A stretch of DNA of 64,000 nucleotides from Affinundibacterium amnicola (GTDB lineage Bacteria > Pseudomonadota > Gammaproteobacteria > Burkholderiales > Burkholderiaceae_D), in NCBI RefSeq assembly GCF_014284275.1, contig NZ_JACOFU010000007.1, positions 1-64,000 on the forward strand. The letters run 5' to 3'. Of the stretch, positions 27,343-36,545 are shown one piece after another. A model generated the notes under the pieces. It was not told where the DNA came from. It did no database searches and saw only the letters and a program-made list of their open reading frames with translations. Each line of letters begins with the position of its first letter. The stretch's first letter is position 1. Position numbers and translations under genes: made by a program.

Positions 27343-27789
27343 TTACTTAGCTAAAGCAGCTTTTACCATCGCTGATACGACAGTCATATCAGCTCGCCCT
27401 GCCAACTTTGGCTTCAATACAGCCATTAACTTACCCATATCTTGCGGGCCAGTCGCGCCCACTTCAACAACAGCTTCATTGACGGCAGCTTGCATTTCAG
27501 CTTCCGTCAAACCAGCCGGCATATAAGCAGACAAAATCGCCATTTCGGCTTTTTCAATATCCGCCAAATCTTGACGACCACCAGCCTCAAATTGGCTAAT
27601 AGAGTCTTTACGCTGCTTGATCATTTTCTCGATAATCGCCAACACCATGGTGTCATTTAATTCAACACGCTCATCGACTTCTTTTTGTTTCATTGCAGCA
27701 GTGATTAAACGAATCGCGCCCAATTTGGCAGCGTCTTTGGCACGCATTGCTGCCTTCATGTCTTCGGTGATTTGATCTTTTAAGCTCAT
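27343..27789 (-). CDS. yqeY: GatB/YqeY domain protein
   Basis: The 148-residue YqeY-family protein has an N-terminal helical part (MSLKDQITEDMKAAMRAKD, LGAIRLITAAMKQKEVDER) and a C-terminal GatB/YqeY tail domain (AAVNEAVVEVGATGPQDMG, AMVKAAL). The tail domain also occurs in GatB amidotransferase subunits, where it binds tRNA. YqeY itself has no settled function. Its place between rpsU and dnaG is conserved in many beta- and gammaproteobacteria. Confidence 0.95.
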   Translation of the reverse strand: MSLKDQITEDMKAAMRAKDAAKLGAIRLITAAMKQKEVDERVELNDTMVLAIIEKMIKQRKDSISQFEAGGRQDLADIEKAEMAILSAYMPAGLTEAEMQAAVNEAVVEVGATGPQDMGKLMAVLKPKLAGRADMTVVSAMVKAALAK

Positions 27790-27858
27790 GACATCCTCTG
27801 AATAATGCTTTCACACAGCCAAACCTGCCGTGCAAAAATAAACAATGAAAATAACAAA

Positions 27859-27884
27859 GCCCGCTGCGGTACACCGGAGCGGGC
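27859..27884 (-). terminator. Attenuator-type hairpin between rpsU and yqeY
   Basis: GCCCGCT and AGCGGGC flank an inner CGGT/ACCG stem, making a strong hairpin. On the minus strand it is followed by TTTGTTATTTT. A partial terminator between rpsU and dnaG is known in E. coli and lets more S21 than primase be made; the same role is likely here. Confidence 0.7.
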
Positions 27885-27954
27885 ATGCAAACCTAAAGCA
27901 GATATAAATTGTGCGACATTAAGCTATTATAAAAACACTCAATGCCAAACAGAA

Positions 27955-28167
27955 TTAATACATCTTTTTAGGCAATTGCTGACTACGAATACGTTTGTAG
28001 TGACGTTTAACAGCTGCTGCTAAGCGACGCTTACGTTCTGCAGTTGGTTTTTCATAAAACTCGCGAGCGCGCAATTCGGTCAACAGACCGGTCTTTTCGA
28101 TGGTGCGCTTGAAGCGACGCATGGCGACTTCGAACGGCTCGTTTTCTTTAAGGCGAATTGTGGTCAT
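27955..28167 (-). CDS. rpsU: 30S ribosomal protein S21
   Basis: The 70-residue protein matches the S21 family along its whole length: [20 protein letters not shown], then [19 protein letters not shown] and a basic C-terminus ([17 protein letters not shown]). S21 helps the 30S subunit bind mRNA leaders. It is the first gene of the macromolecular synthesis block. Confidence 0.98.
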   Translation of the reverse strand: MTTIRLKENEPFEVAMRRFKRTIEKTGLLTELRAREFYEKPTAERKRRLAAAVKRHYKRIRSQQLPKKMY

Positions 28168-28189
28168 GTAAGTTCGGAACCAGTTAAAA

Positions 28190-28195
28190 ATTATA
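28190..28195 (-). promoter_or_regulatory. Candidate -10 element for rpsU
   Basis: A perfect TATAAT on the minus strand lies 23 bases upstream of the rpsU ATG. No good -35 hexamer is seen at 16-18 bases, so the call is tentative. Confidence 0.35.
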
Positions 28196-28375
28196 GGAAG
28201 ACCGAAATCATAACAGGATTTTTTTAAATAGGGAAGCCAACTGATGAAAACTTATGCAAAAAAGTGTGGCGAATCATCACCAGCTTATCTCGAAATCAAC
28301 TAAATCCCTCACTTCTTCTCAGGTTAAATTGCAATTACGCCTTAACAGATGCACTGAACAAAGGCGCCTCAATAT

Positions 28376-29602
28376 TCATTCAAGTCCAGCAATCGCTTTA
28401 CCTGCAGCAACACCTGAAGCCCAAGCCCATTGAAAATTAAAGCCCCCCAACCAGCCTGTTACATCGACCGCTTCGCCGATGAAGTACAAGCCGGGAACTG
28501 CTTTTACCATCATTGATTGCTGAGACAATTCACGGGTATCAACACCGCCACGCGTTACTTCTGCTTTACGATATCCTTCTGAACCGCTAGGTAATAACTC
28601 CCATCGATTCATTTTTTCACCAAGCAAACGCAAACGTTTATCCTGCATATCAGCAATTTTTTGCTCGCCATCAAAGCCTTGTGCAGAAAGCAAGCCATCA
28701 ACCAATCGTGCCGGCAAATAAGCAGCAAGAAAATTCGCCAGATTCTTTTTGGTCGTGGTTTTTGCAGCAATTAACGCATTTGCGACATCTAATTCTGGCA
28801 ATAAATTGATTCGAATGTTTTGTCCAGGCTGCCAGTAACTCGATATTTGCAATATAGCTGGGCCAGACAAGCCGCGATGTGTAAATAACAAATCTTCACG
28901 AAACACAATTTTGTTTTTCTTATCACCCGTTTCAATATCCACTTCTAAAGAAATTCCCGCCATGGGCACAAATGGCGCCCAACTTTGCGCATCAAAAGTT
29001 AGAGGAACTAAAGCAGGTCGTGGTTCAACTATCTTTATCCCGAATTGTTTAGCGATCCGATAAGAGAAATCTGTCGCACCGATCTTGGGGATCGATAAAC
29101 CACCTGTGGCGATCACCACATTCGCTGCACTCACAACACCCTGCTGCGTATCAACGATGAACCCATTTTCGTCTTTTTGTAGCGTATTAATACTGCAAGG
29201 CATGCGCCACTGCACCTTGCCAAGCTCGCATTCAGACTTCAACATACGAATGATGTCCTCGGCAGACTCATCGCAAAACAATTGCCCTTTGTGTTTTTCG
29301 TGAAATGCAATCCGATAACGCTTCACCAAATGAAGGAAATCTTGTGAGGTGTAACGTGATAGCGCGCTTTTGCAAAAATGTGGATTTTCTGACAGAAAAT
29401 GATTAGGTGCTGCGTGTAAGTTCGTAAAATTGCAACGCCCGCCTCCAGATATACGAATTTTCTCCGCCAACTTACTGGCGTGATCAATCACCAATACTTT
29501 CTTCCCAGCCTGCCCGACAACCGACGCGCACATCATCCCCGCTGCACCAGCGCCAATCACCAGCAAGTCGTAGCTTGGTGTCTCTTCAATAGTCATACTC
29601 AT
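28376..29602 (-). CDS. NAD(P)/FAD-dependent flavoprotein, YhiN/HI0933 family
   Basis: Start at ATG 29602 (408 residues); another ATG is two codons on, and a TTG at 29617 is unlikely. The N-terminus has the FAD-binding Rossmann motif (LLVIGAGAAGMMCA) followed by KIRISGGGRCNFTN, the family signature. The C-terminus closes the FAD site (GEAVDVTGWLGGFNFQWAW, ASGVAAGKAIAG). Members are annotated as aminoacetone oxidase-like or HI0933-like flavoproteins, and the physiological substrate is unclear. It stands alone, 59 bases from ybiB and in the same orientation. Confidence 0.93.
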   Translation of the reverse strand: MSMTIEETPSYDLLVIGAGAAGMMCASVVGQAGKKVLVIDHASKLAEKIRISGGGRCNFTNLHAAPNHFLSENPHFCKSALSRYTSQDFLHLVKRYRIAFHEKHKGQLFCDESAEDIIRMLKSECELGKVQWRMPCSINTLQKDENGFIVDTQQGVVSAANVVIATGGLSIPKIGATDFSYRIAKQFGIKIVEPRPALVPLTFDAQSWAPFVPMAGISLEVDIETGDKKNKIVFREDLLFTHRGLSGPAILQISSYWQPGQNIRINLLPELDVANALIAAKTTTKKNLANFLAAYLPARLVDGLLSAQGFDGEQKIADMQDKRLRLLGEKMNRWELLPSGSEGYRKAEVTRGGVDTRELSQQSMMVKAVPGLYFIGEAVDVTGWLGGFNFQWAWASGVAAGKAIAGLE

Positions 29603-29661
29603 CTTTCTGGCGCTCAATTCAATAAGGCGCGCATTTTAATTCAAAAGCGCTAAGGCAATTG

Positions 29662-30648
29662 TTAATTCTCGGCTTTGAGCTTCTTAGACCATCGTAGACA
29701 ATGCTCAACTTGACGCTCAATATTTGCAGGGATCGGCACTTTTCCATCGAGCACATTCACAATCCAATGGGCGGTATTCACTGCATCGGTATCTGCTGGT
29801 AAATACTCAGGTTCAGCAATCAACTGCGTAGTTGTCTCTTGCAAGGTCTCACACTCCCCTTGCCAATAGCAATCAATTCGCTGCGCTCGCCCAGTACTTG
29901 CGACTGCCTCCCCTTCCGTCCCTCGCATCAACAAAGCTGCGCCACGAACCTGCGGAGCCAACTCCCGGAAATAGCGATCAAGCATTACCTGATACTCTGG
30001 GTGGGTATACGAAGTGAGGCGCAAAGCTGGCTGCTCGAACGGCTGCAAGATTTTCACCAATGTGTGCGTTGAATTACGCAAACCCAGAATCTGACGCATC
30101 ATTAAAATTCTATACATTGCGGGTGCCAGCACTTGAATCGGAACGAATGCTAAATTTGTCGCCATCAACTGTTGCTGCGCCTGCTCAATAGATTGCAGTG
30201 CCTTAATTTGCAGCACCGAAAAAATCTCTGCACTGGTGACACGTCCAGGATCTTGGCATACACCATGCACCAGCACAGGCACGCCTTCTCTTGCTAACAA
30301 TATCGCCAGCAACGGCGTTAAATTCGCACGCTTACGAGCGCCGTTGTAACTAGGAATAACGATTGGCGCATACGTTGAGTCAGATCCGACCTGTAGACGT
30401 TGCATATGCGCTTCAGCGGCATCGAGAAATCCCGCAATTTCTTCGATGGATTCTCCTTTAATTCGCATGGCAATTAATATGGCGCCCATCTCCAAATCAG
30501 AGACCCGATTTTCTAGCATTGCCAAGTAAAGCTGATAAGCATCATCTCTGGAAAGATCGCGAGCACCTTCTTTGCCTCGACCGATCTCTTTAATATATGC
30601 TGCAGCAACGAAGGCTTGCGAACTTAATTTATTCTGTGTATTTTTCAT
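29662..30648 (-). CDS. ybiB: YbiB, TrpD2-family nucleic-acid-binding protein
   Basis: The 328-residue protein starts at ATG 30648 (a TTG two codons earlier is the alternative). It has the anthranilate phosphoribosyltransferase fold: an N-terminal helical domain (LSRDDAYQLYLAMLENRVSDLEMGA, RIKGESIEEIAGFLDA), then VIPSYNGARKRANLTPLLAILLA. It lacks the TrpD glycine-rich phosphoribosyl motif (GTGGD). E. coli YbiB (TrpD2) of this type binds DNA and RNA without known enzyme activity and is in the LexA regulon; a role in DNA damage is inferred from that. No trp genes are nearby. Confidence 0.88.
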   Translation of the reverse strand: MKNTQNKLSSQAFVAAAYIKEIGRGKEGARDLSRDDAYQLYLAMLENRVSDLEMGAILIAMRIKGESIEEIAGFLDAAEAHMQRLQVGSDSTYAPIVIPSYNGARKRANLTPLLAILLAREGVPVLVHGVCQDPGRVTSAEIFSVLQIKALQSIEQAQQQLMATNLAFVPIQVLAPAMYRILMMRQILGLRNSTHTLVKILQPFEQPALRLTSYTHPEYQVMLDRYFRELAPQVRGAALLMRGTEGEAVASTGRAQRIDCYWQGECETLQETTTQLIAEPEYLPADTDAVNTAHWIVNVLDGKVPIPANIERQVEHCLRWSKKLKAEN

Positions 30649-30870
30649 AGGCAAAGCTTACACCGAGTCGGGTAATCATATCAAACGGGTCAGTTCATTC
30701 TCAGCGTTCGATAACACCAGATTTTTTGCACTTACTACAATCAAGCAGAATTGACCTGTGTCGATGTAACGACATAGCAGGTAGAAACAAAGCGCTCTAC
30801 TGAAATCAATATCGCTTCTGATTAACTTTCGCTATACTTGTTTGCATCTTTTCTAAAAAAATCTTTCATC

Positions 30871-31371
30871 ATGATGACCCCGAACCCTGACGCGAACGCA
30901 GCCTATGCAAAATTGCATGTCCTTCTCGTTGATGATGACGAGTTTTTATTAGAGATCATGAAAGTCACTTTACGTGACCTCGGTGTCTCGTCCATTTTGT
31001 TGGCGAAAAATGGTTTTGAAGGATTAAACACATTTCGGCAAGCCACAATCCGCCCTAACTTGATCATTTGTGATCTATGCATGCCGCAGTTGGGCGGAAT
31101 GGAATTACTCAGTCATTTAGCATTAGATGGGTGCAAAGCTGACATTTTGATTATCTCAGGCCACAACCTGGTACCACCCGTTGATAATCATTGGGCATTA
31201 GCCAACTACAATGGCCCGATTTTAAATTTGGCAGAAAAAATCGCCCGCATTCAAGGCTTAAAAGTGCATGCAAGTTTTGAAAAACCCATTACGCGTGAAA
31301 AAATAATTGAGATGCTTGATTTGGTCGTCACTTTTAATGCGCCGCCGCCAGCAATTCAAGCATCGAAGTAA
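30871..31371 (+). CDS. Stand-alone response-regulator receiver protein
   Basis: From ATG 30871 the protein is 166 residues; the frame extends upstream only to a TTG with no support. It is a single CheY-like receiver: acidic pocket Asp21-Asp23, phospho-acceptor Asp68 (LIICDLCMPQLGG), Ser96 and Lys138 (FEKP). A loop insert of about 25 residues (GHNLVPPVDNHWALANYNGP to QGLKV) sits between beta-4 and beta-5, which is longer than in CheY. There is no output domain and no kinase gene beside it, so its partner must be encoded elsewhere. Confidence 0.88.
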   Translation: MMTPNPDANAAYAKLHVLLVDDDEFLLEIMKVTLRDLGVSSILLAKNGFEGLNTFRQATIRPNLIICDLCMPQLGGMELLSHLALDGCKADILIISGHNLVPPVDNHWALANYNGPILNLAEKIARIQGLKVHASFEKPITREKIIEMLDLVVTFNAPPPAIQASK

Positions 31372-31405
31372 GCTGATCACTGCAAACGCCATGATCTAGA
31401 CGCAG

Positions 31406-31431
31406 GCACCACTATGTTGAATTAGTGGTGC
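31406..31431. terminator. Hairpin between convergent genes
   Basis: A perfect 9-bp stem, GCACCACTA/TAGTGGTGC, with an 8-base loop lies between the receiver gene and the convergent TPR gene. There is no long T-tract, so terminator strength is uncertain. Confidence 0.55.
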
Positions 31432-31453
31432 GTTCTATCATCAATACCATCGT

Positions 31454-33262
31454 TCAAGAATACGCCGTCATCAAACGCAGTTGCTCTCGAATTTTCTCGG
31501 CAAAGCGATCATAGTGCACTCCCAACATTGTTTTCAACTCTGCATCACTGACATAGTTAATCGATTTTCGATAGGCTGATTTAGCTTCTTGACCGGCAAT
31601 CCAACGTGCCTCGACACCAGCTAAATCTAATACGCACTTACTTTGCACTTGGGGGTTTTGCTGAAGATAAGTCGCGACGCTGGCTTGATGTGCAATAAAT
31701 AAATCGGCCAATTTCACATTCGCAGCTAATTTATTTTGAATAATTTTTCCACCATATTCAAATGGAGAAATACTATGCGGTTGCGTGGTAATCATCGCGC
31801 CATCGTCAAACATCGTCACACACTCTATCATTTGATGCTGCTTCCATTTACCGCTAAAGAACATCAATAAAAACCCTAACAATCCTGGCCATTTTGGTTT
31901 CATCGTAAATGAAGCCAAACCAATTTCTCCGCTTTCATCTCTAAAAAGGCGCAACATCACATGCTGCCCCAGCATATTAAATAAGCCCATCGCCTCTGCA
32001 TCTGCGATCTTAATCAAACCCACTTGACTTGCCGCTTTCTCCGCGCGTTGACAGTGTTTTTGCTGATACTTCGGATAATCACTCACATCAACCTCGACTA
32101 ACTCTGGCTTGGGTTCATTAGCGATGCTCAAAATTTGGCGCGCAATATTCATCGCTTGCATCGTATCGGGATCATCGCTGATATGCGTTGCCAATGCGTC
32201 CGACACAGAAGCACCATGACGAATTGCCTCGGCTGCAGCGATCATTGCCTGTGCCGCCATACTGTCTTGAAGATTTCGATCTTTGCCAGCATCATCCAAA
32301 CTACCAAGTATTAGCTGTGCCATATGTTCACGCTCACCCGCACCATTGTTTTCGGAAAGCTTGCGCTTTTCAATGAAGTACTCTCGGTGAGGAGCATCCT
32401 CAGGCATTTGCGCCAAAGCCTCATCATAAATTCGTAAGGCTTCATCGTAACGTCCTAGATCATGAAGAATGTTCGCCAACTTCATCGCGTGACCAGGCAC
32501 TTTTTCCTGTTCCCAACAATAGCGATAATCCACCACGGCAGCTTCTAACGCTGAACGCTTAAAACACATGCCAGAAAAAGTACGGACGATATCTGCACTC
32601 GTATCCGCTGGTTCGATTTGATCTGTCGCATCGACCCAAGCGCGACTGCGAGCGTCGTCAGCACGTGCTAAGCGATAATCCACTTGTTGCGGGCAAAGCA
32701 GAATCGCTTGATCCAAAAGAGATCGTGCTTCCGCTAAATCATCATCACTTATACCGTCGCCGCCCTCTTCAGTTTCACGATAACGCAAGGCGTTTGCCAA
32801 TAAAAAACATGCTTGACCTTGCTCTTTTGCGTTTAATGTCACCGACTCCGCAGAAGTGTCGCCACGATTTAATATCCGACGCAGATCCGCGATATTGCGC
32901 AGCTCCAATGTGCGTTGAACGGCAACGCGATTTGCTCTCGCATTCGCCACGGCAACAGAAACACGCTTATCTTCATGATCATCATCGGCATGCAATGGTG
33001 CCTGTTGATCCAAATACCAATCTGCATACTCGACACGTTTTATCAATGCGGCTGCATAATCTGGCAAGCGCTGCAAAACCAGATCTAAATTCGAAGGCAC
33101 TTCAGCGTAACGCTCCAATTTCTCTAAGCAATTGAGCCGATGCCATTGCAGTGCTGCTGATTGAGGAAAGCTCGCAATTAAGCGATCAACGAGAGTCAAT
33201 GCTTGCGAATACTGTGCTGCTCGGAAACACTTCTTAAATTCATCAAAATCTGGGTGTTGCAT
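31454..33262 (-). CDS. TPR-repeat protein of unknown function
   Basis: The 602-residue protein is soluble, without signal peptide. Degenerate tetratricopeptide repeats occur at about 8-75 (YSQALTLVDRLIASFPQSAAL) and again at about 245-300 (DLGRYDEALRIYDEALAQMPED). The C-terminal half (from about 395) has no recognisable domain; it has a hydrophobic patch (KWPGLLGFLLMFFSGKW) and beta-rich surroundings. No family name is supported. It stands alone, convergent with the receiver gene and about 490 bases upstream of the VOC gene. A scaffold role is all that the repeats suggest. Confidence 0.85.
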   Translation of the reverse strand: MQHPDFDEFKKCFRAAQYSQALTLVDRLIASFPQSAALQWHRLNCLEKLERYAEVPSNLDLVLQRLPDYAAALIKRVEYADWYLDQQAPLHADDDHEDKRVSVAVANARANRVAVQRTLELRNIADLRRILNRGDTSAESVTLNAKEQGQACFLLANALRYRETEEGGDGISDDDLAEARSLLDQAILLCPQQVDYRLARADDARSRAWVDATDQIEPADTSADIVRTFSGMCFKRSALEAAVVDYRYCWEQEKVPGHAMKLANILHDLGRYDEALRIYDEALAQMPEDAPHREYFIEKRKLSENNGAGEREHMAQLILGSLDDAGKDRNLQDSMAAQAMIAAAEAIRHGASVSDALATHISDDPDTMQAMNIARQILSIANEPKPELVEVDVSDYPKYQQKHCQRAEKAASQVGLIKIADAEAMGLFNMLGQHVMLRLFRDESGEIGLASFTMKPKWPGLLGFLLMFFSGKWKQHQMIECVTMFDDGAMITTQPHSISPFEYGGKIIQNKLAANVKLADLFIAHQASVATYLQQNPQVQSKCVLDLAGVEARWIAGQEAKSAYRKSINYVSDAELKTMLGVHYDRFAEKIREQLRLMTAYS

Positions 33263-33369
33263 TATTTTTGTCCCTATTATTTATTCTTAATTAATTGCCG
33301 CTTCTATCAATGATTATCTACATGTTGTAGTCGTTTCAAATCGCTAGTTTACGTCTATTGCTCAGATAG

Positions 33370-33753
33370 CTATTGTTCATACAGCTCCAATGGCAAGCCA
33401 TCGGGATCTGCGAAGAACACAAAGCGCTTCCCAGTGTATTCATCTAATCTAATTTGTTCTGGCTGCAGTCCTTTTGCAAGCAATTCGCGCCAGCTTTTTT
33501 CAATATCGCTCACCACAAATGCGAGATGACGCAATCCCTGCGCCTCGGGATAAGACGGCCGCACTGGCGCATTTTCGAACGAGAATAATTCAATTTGTCC
33601 GCCATCAGGCAAGCCTAAATCTAATTTATAAGAATTGCGTTCAGCACGATAGTGTTCGGCGATCACACGCAAACCCAAAGTCTCTACATAGAATCGTTTA
33701 GAACGTTCATAATCGGAACAAATAATTGCGGCATGATGAATTCTTAGTAGCAT
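33370..33753 (-). CDS. VOC (glyoxalase/bleomycin resistance) family protein, YaeR-like
   Basis: The 127-residue protein starts at ATG 33753 (MLLRIHHAAIIC). It shows the two beta-alpha-beta-beta-beta modules of the vicinal oxygen chelate superfamily. Likely metal ligands are His7 (IHHAAI), Glu53 (QIELFSF), His76 (LRHLAF) and Glu124 (LPLELYE). The combination YERSKRFYVETLGLRVIAEHY and DPDGLPLELYE is typical of the YaeR/SMU1112c subgroup, whose substrate is not established. Lactoylglutathione lyase activity cannot be assumed. Confidence 0.85.
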   Translation of the reverse strand: MLLRIHHAAIICSDYERSKRFYVETLGLRVIAEHYRAERNSYKLDLGLPDGGQIELFSFENAPVRPSYPEAQGLRHLAFVVSDIEKSWRELLAKGLQPEQIRLDEYTGKRFVFFADPDGLPLELYEQ

Positions 33754-33793
33754 AGAAAAGTGCGTCAACAATAATCAATAAAAAATCAAATAT

Positions 33794-34840
33794 TCACTGG
33801 GGCCTGTTAACAGGCTCGATATCTACGACATGCCGAACATCAACCACAAGTTTCGGATGCTCGCCTAATACATAACTAAAACATAGTGTATCTCCTGCGC
33901 TAAAATCAGCATTCAAGCGACGCGGATACGTCAGCCCAGAATCATACGTATTTAAAACATTTTCTTGATAAACCTGAATTGTCGTCATTAACATCGGGCT
34001 ATATCCTTGCGGAATTTTCTCAGGTATTTGCACACATGCGGCGGGTAAATTCATGCCCGAGATGTTTTCCCAAGAGCGAATTGACTGCCGATTGACACGT
34101 ATTAGTGTTCCCAAAGAAATTCGGTCTCGCAATGTTTGCTGATCATTTCTGTCAACCTCTTGCACGGAAAACTCCCTAGCGGGATTTAACAGACAAAGCG
34201 ATACTTCAACTTCTTCGGGAATCAGCAAAGCATCAGGTGCCTGCTTCATCAAAGAACGCGACAAAGCAATTTGAGGCTCTTTCTCTAAGCTCGACTGCAT
34301 TACTTCTAACAAGATGATATCAGGGCTCCATTTGCGCTCTATGCGATACATGAATGCATCAGCAACCGCAGTTTCTGCGACAAATTCTTGCAGCCCCAAG
34401 TATCCAACAATTCGCAACACAGAATCGATAGAATCGGCATGGATATCAATTAAACTGATCTGTACCTGCTGCGGTGTAAGGCGCAGCATCAATGGCAGTG
34501 CCAATAATGCATAAGGGCCACAACCGACGTAAAGTAAATTCACTGGTCGAGCAGACTCCCTCAAATTTTGCGTACAAACTGCTTGATACACCCCACGCAT
34601 GAATTGCACAGTTCTAACAAAATCCCTCGCACACAAGGCCGCAGCATGGGGCGACAGTGCTAAGCCCTGTTCTGTTCGCGTCTCTCCTTTTGCAATGTCG
34701 TCGTCCGGATGGCGAACATATTGACCTAAATTCGTTAATGCATCCGCCAATGCATTCACCTCCTTAAACAAACTCGATGCGTGTCGGTCTGGGCTAAGGA
34801 TAGTATCGACAAGCTGAAGCAAGGTATCTCTATCTGGCAT
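33794..34840 (-). CDS. Class I SAM-dependent methyltransferase-like protein
   Basis: The 348-residue protein has a Rossmann SAM-binding motif (NLLYVGCGPYALLALPLML, about 100-118), an acidic motif II (ISLIDIHADS, about 129-138), and a segment similar to arginine methyltransferases (DALLIPEEVEVSL). The substrate is unknown. It lies 106 bases downstream of a PhyH-like dioxygenase gene on the same strand, so the two may act in one small-molecule or peptide modification pathway (inference). Confidence 0.8.
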   Translation of the reverse strand: MPDRDTLLQLVDTILSPDRHASSLFKEVNALADALTNLGQYVRHPDDDIAKGETRTEQGLALSPHAAALCARDFVRTVQFMRGVYQAVCTQNLRESARPVNLLYVGCGPYALLALPLMLRLTPQQVQISLIDIHADSIDSVLRIVGYLGLQEFVAETAVADAFMYRIERKWSPDIILLEVMQSSLEKEPQIALSRSLMKQAPDALLIPEEVEVSLCLLNPAREFSVQEVDRNDQQTLRDRISLGTLIRVNRQSIRSWENISGMNLPAACVQIPEKIPQGYSPMLMTTIQVYQENVLNTYDSGLTYPRRLNADFSAGDTLCFSYVLGEHPKLVVDVRHVVDIEPVNRPQ

Positions 34841-34946
34841 CTATATAGGAACTTTACAAGTGAGATTGGATTGGTGTGAAGTGTTCGATCTAATGCAATA
34901 CCCATTGGTAATACACATCGCGATGAAGAAATATTCTCCGCGCAAG

Positions 34947-35633
34947 TCAAACAGCATAATGCCATTGGAGACCATAAGGCAAATCTTGTGGACCAAAAAC
35001 AAAATGCAATACGCGACGTCGGCTGTTCCCACTCGCCTTTGATGAGGCATGTAGAACCAGAGGTCGCATCACCAAGGCGGCACTGCGCTCGACCGCGCAT
35101 AGACGTTCACCACTTGATGTGCGCAGGGCGTTGGCCTGCGTGGGGTCAACTTTACCGTATTGATGTGACCCGGCAATCAATTTCAGAGCGCCGTCAATCT
35201 CAGTACAAACATCGACATGCAGACGCACTGCAACGAGTTGCTCTAAGACCTCAACTGGCGCTTGTACAAACCAACATCCATCTTTATTTGACCAAGCGGT
35301 CAATGCGGGATGTTCCACTTTGTCCGCAACGGGAATACTTAAGTCTTGATGCAAAGCGACTAGCCAGTTGTTGGCTGCAGATTTTTCAAACAAACTGCAT
35401 TGCACCCCGCAGTAAGAGTCAGGTAATACATCGCGCAACAATGTATGTTGGCCGATCACTTGCACAAGTTGCGAGCACCAAGCGTGATTGAGTAAATGAC
35501 GATCGCCTGCTCTTGGCGTAGCCGAGCCAGAAGTGAGCGTGTCAAGATTTTGCGATAACTGCACTAACGCAGACTCGCTCAATAATGGCTGCGTGACAAA
35601 AAAACCTTGTGCATTGAATTCGCTGTTGGACAT
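34947..35633 (-). CDS. Phytanoyl-CoA dioxygenase (PhyH)-family protein
   Basis: The 228-residue protein fits a 2-oxoglutarate/Fe(II) dioxygenase: HQD (LVALHQDLS) as the first iron ligands, a distal His in MRPLVLHASSK, and a following Arg (RRRVLHFVFG) for 2-oxoglutarate. The jelly-roll middle has LRLHVDVCTEIDGALKLIAGSH, common in PhyH proteins. The substrate is unknown. Reading towards the methyltransferase gene with a 106-base gap, it probably belongs to the same transcript. Confidence 0.85.
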   Translation of the reverse strand: MSNSEFNAQGFFVTQPLLSESALVQLSQNLDTLTSGSATPRAGDRHLLNHAWCSQLVQVIGQHTLLRDVLPDSYCGVQCSLFEKSAANNWLVALHQDLSIPVADKVEHPALTAWSNKDGCWFVQAPVEVLEQLVAVRLHVDVCTEIDGALKLIAGSHQYGKVDPTQANALRTSSGERLCAVERSAALVMRPLVLHASSKASGNSRRRVLHFVFGPQDLPYGLQWHYAV

Positions 35634-35729
35634 ACAGGATCAGTCGAAAACTGAGAGTGTAAAACAATCTCGGCGAAAGATGCTGTCAATTTGAATGAAC
35701 TACAAAATCAAAAAAAACCGCACATAGCT

Positions 35730-35872
35730 ATTACTGTTCAGCTAAGCTCGTACCTGATGTCTCGTCATTCCCGCGAAGGCGGGAACCCAGTGCCGTAAAA
35801 GCCTAAAGACGCTGGATCCCTGCCTTCGCAGGGATGACGCCACGAAGTTTTGCGCTTAACTGAACGGCATTA
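35730..35872. mobile_element. MITE-like element carrying a REP-type palindrome
   Basis: Inverted repeats GTTCAGCTAAGC (35736-35747) and GCTTAACTGAAC (35854-35865) match at 11 of 12 bases. They enclose a 77-bp palindromic repeat (35763-35839) of the widespread CGTCATTCCCGCGAAGGCGGG type. ATTA stands directly outside both ends (35730-35733 and 35869-35872), a possible target duplication. It sits in the 362-bp gap between the PhyH and ahpD genes. The rest of that gap (35634-35729 and 35873-35995) shows no gene. Confidence 0.65.
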
Positions 35873-35995
35873 CTACACAATGTGGCTTTTCATCAGCACT
35901 TACTTCGCACTACCCATCTCAACCAAGATTTGCAGCACGACACGAACGAAATCTGATTTCATAGGAGTAGCTCCTGAAGAAGGAAGTAATTAGAT

Positions 35996-36520
35996 TTAGA
36001 GACCTTCAGCTGCAATCACTTGCGAGGCTGCGTTGATCACCGCAGCAATCCGGCCAACATCACGTAACTGCGTAGTTGACATGCCTTCTTTGCGCAATAA
36101 ATCGAAATGTGACTTCACACAGAAATGACATTTGCCAACGATGGATGCTGCCAGCGCATACATTTCAAAACGACGTTTATCGACACCACCATTGGTTGCA
36201 TACGCGTTCATACGCAGTTGTGCGCCTTGTGTTTTCAGGTCTTCATCATCGGCCATTTCAACAAACGGATACCAAACATTATTCATACCCATCAAAGATG
36301 CTGCAGTTAAAGCAGCTTGTACTTCTTCTGGCGCGATGTGACCAGAATTTTTAATCAAGTCAATCAGCGTTTTACTTTTCGTGGCAAACGCCGCAGCCAA
36401 TGCAACCGCTACAGCATCGTTACCTTCCAGACTAGAACGCGCAATCGTACTATCCACATTCAAACGAATATCTTTAGCATAATCAGGAATGCTATTTTTA
36501 ATCGAAGTAAGAAATTCCAT
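35996..36520 (-). CDS. ahpD: AhpD-type alkylhydroperoxidase (carboxymuconolactone decarboxylase family)
   Basis: ATG 36520 has an AGGTG ribosome-binding site 6 bases away and gives 174 residues; the GTG at 36529 is less likely. The redox site is Glu119, Cys131, Cys134 and His138 (GKCHFCVKSHFD), one residue offset from the proton-relay site of M. tuberculosis AhpD. AhpD is reduced by lipoyl domains and in turn reduces AhpC. The ahpC gene lies just upstream on the same strand, so the pair forms a peroxide defence unit. Confidence 0.92.
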   Translation of the reverse strand: MEFLTSIKNSIPDYAKDIRLNVDSTIARSSLEGNDAVAVALAAAFATKSKTLIDLIKNSGHIAPEEVQAALTAASLMGMNNVWYPFVEMADDEDLKTQGAQLRMNAYATNGGVDKRRFEMYALAASIVGKCHFCVKSHFDLLRKEGMSTTQLRDVGRIAAVINAASQVIAAEGL

Positions 36521-36545
36521 AGTTTTCACCTATCAAAAAGCGTTT

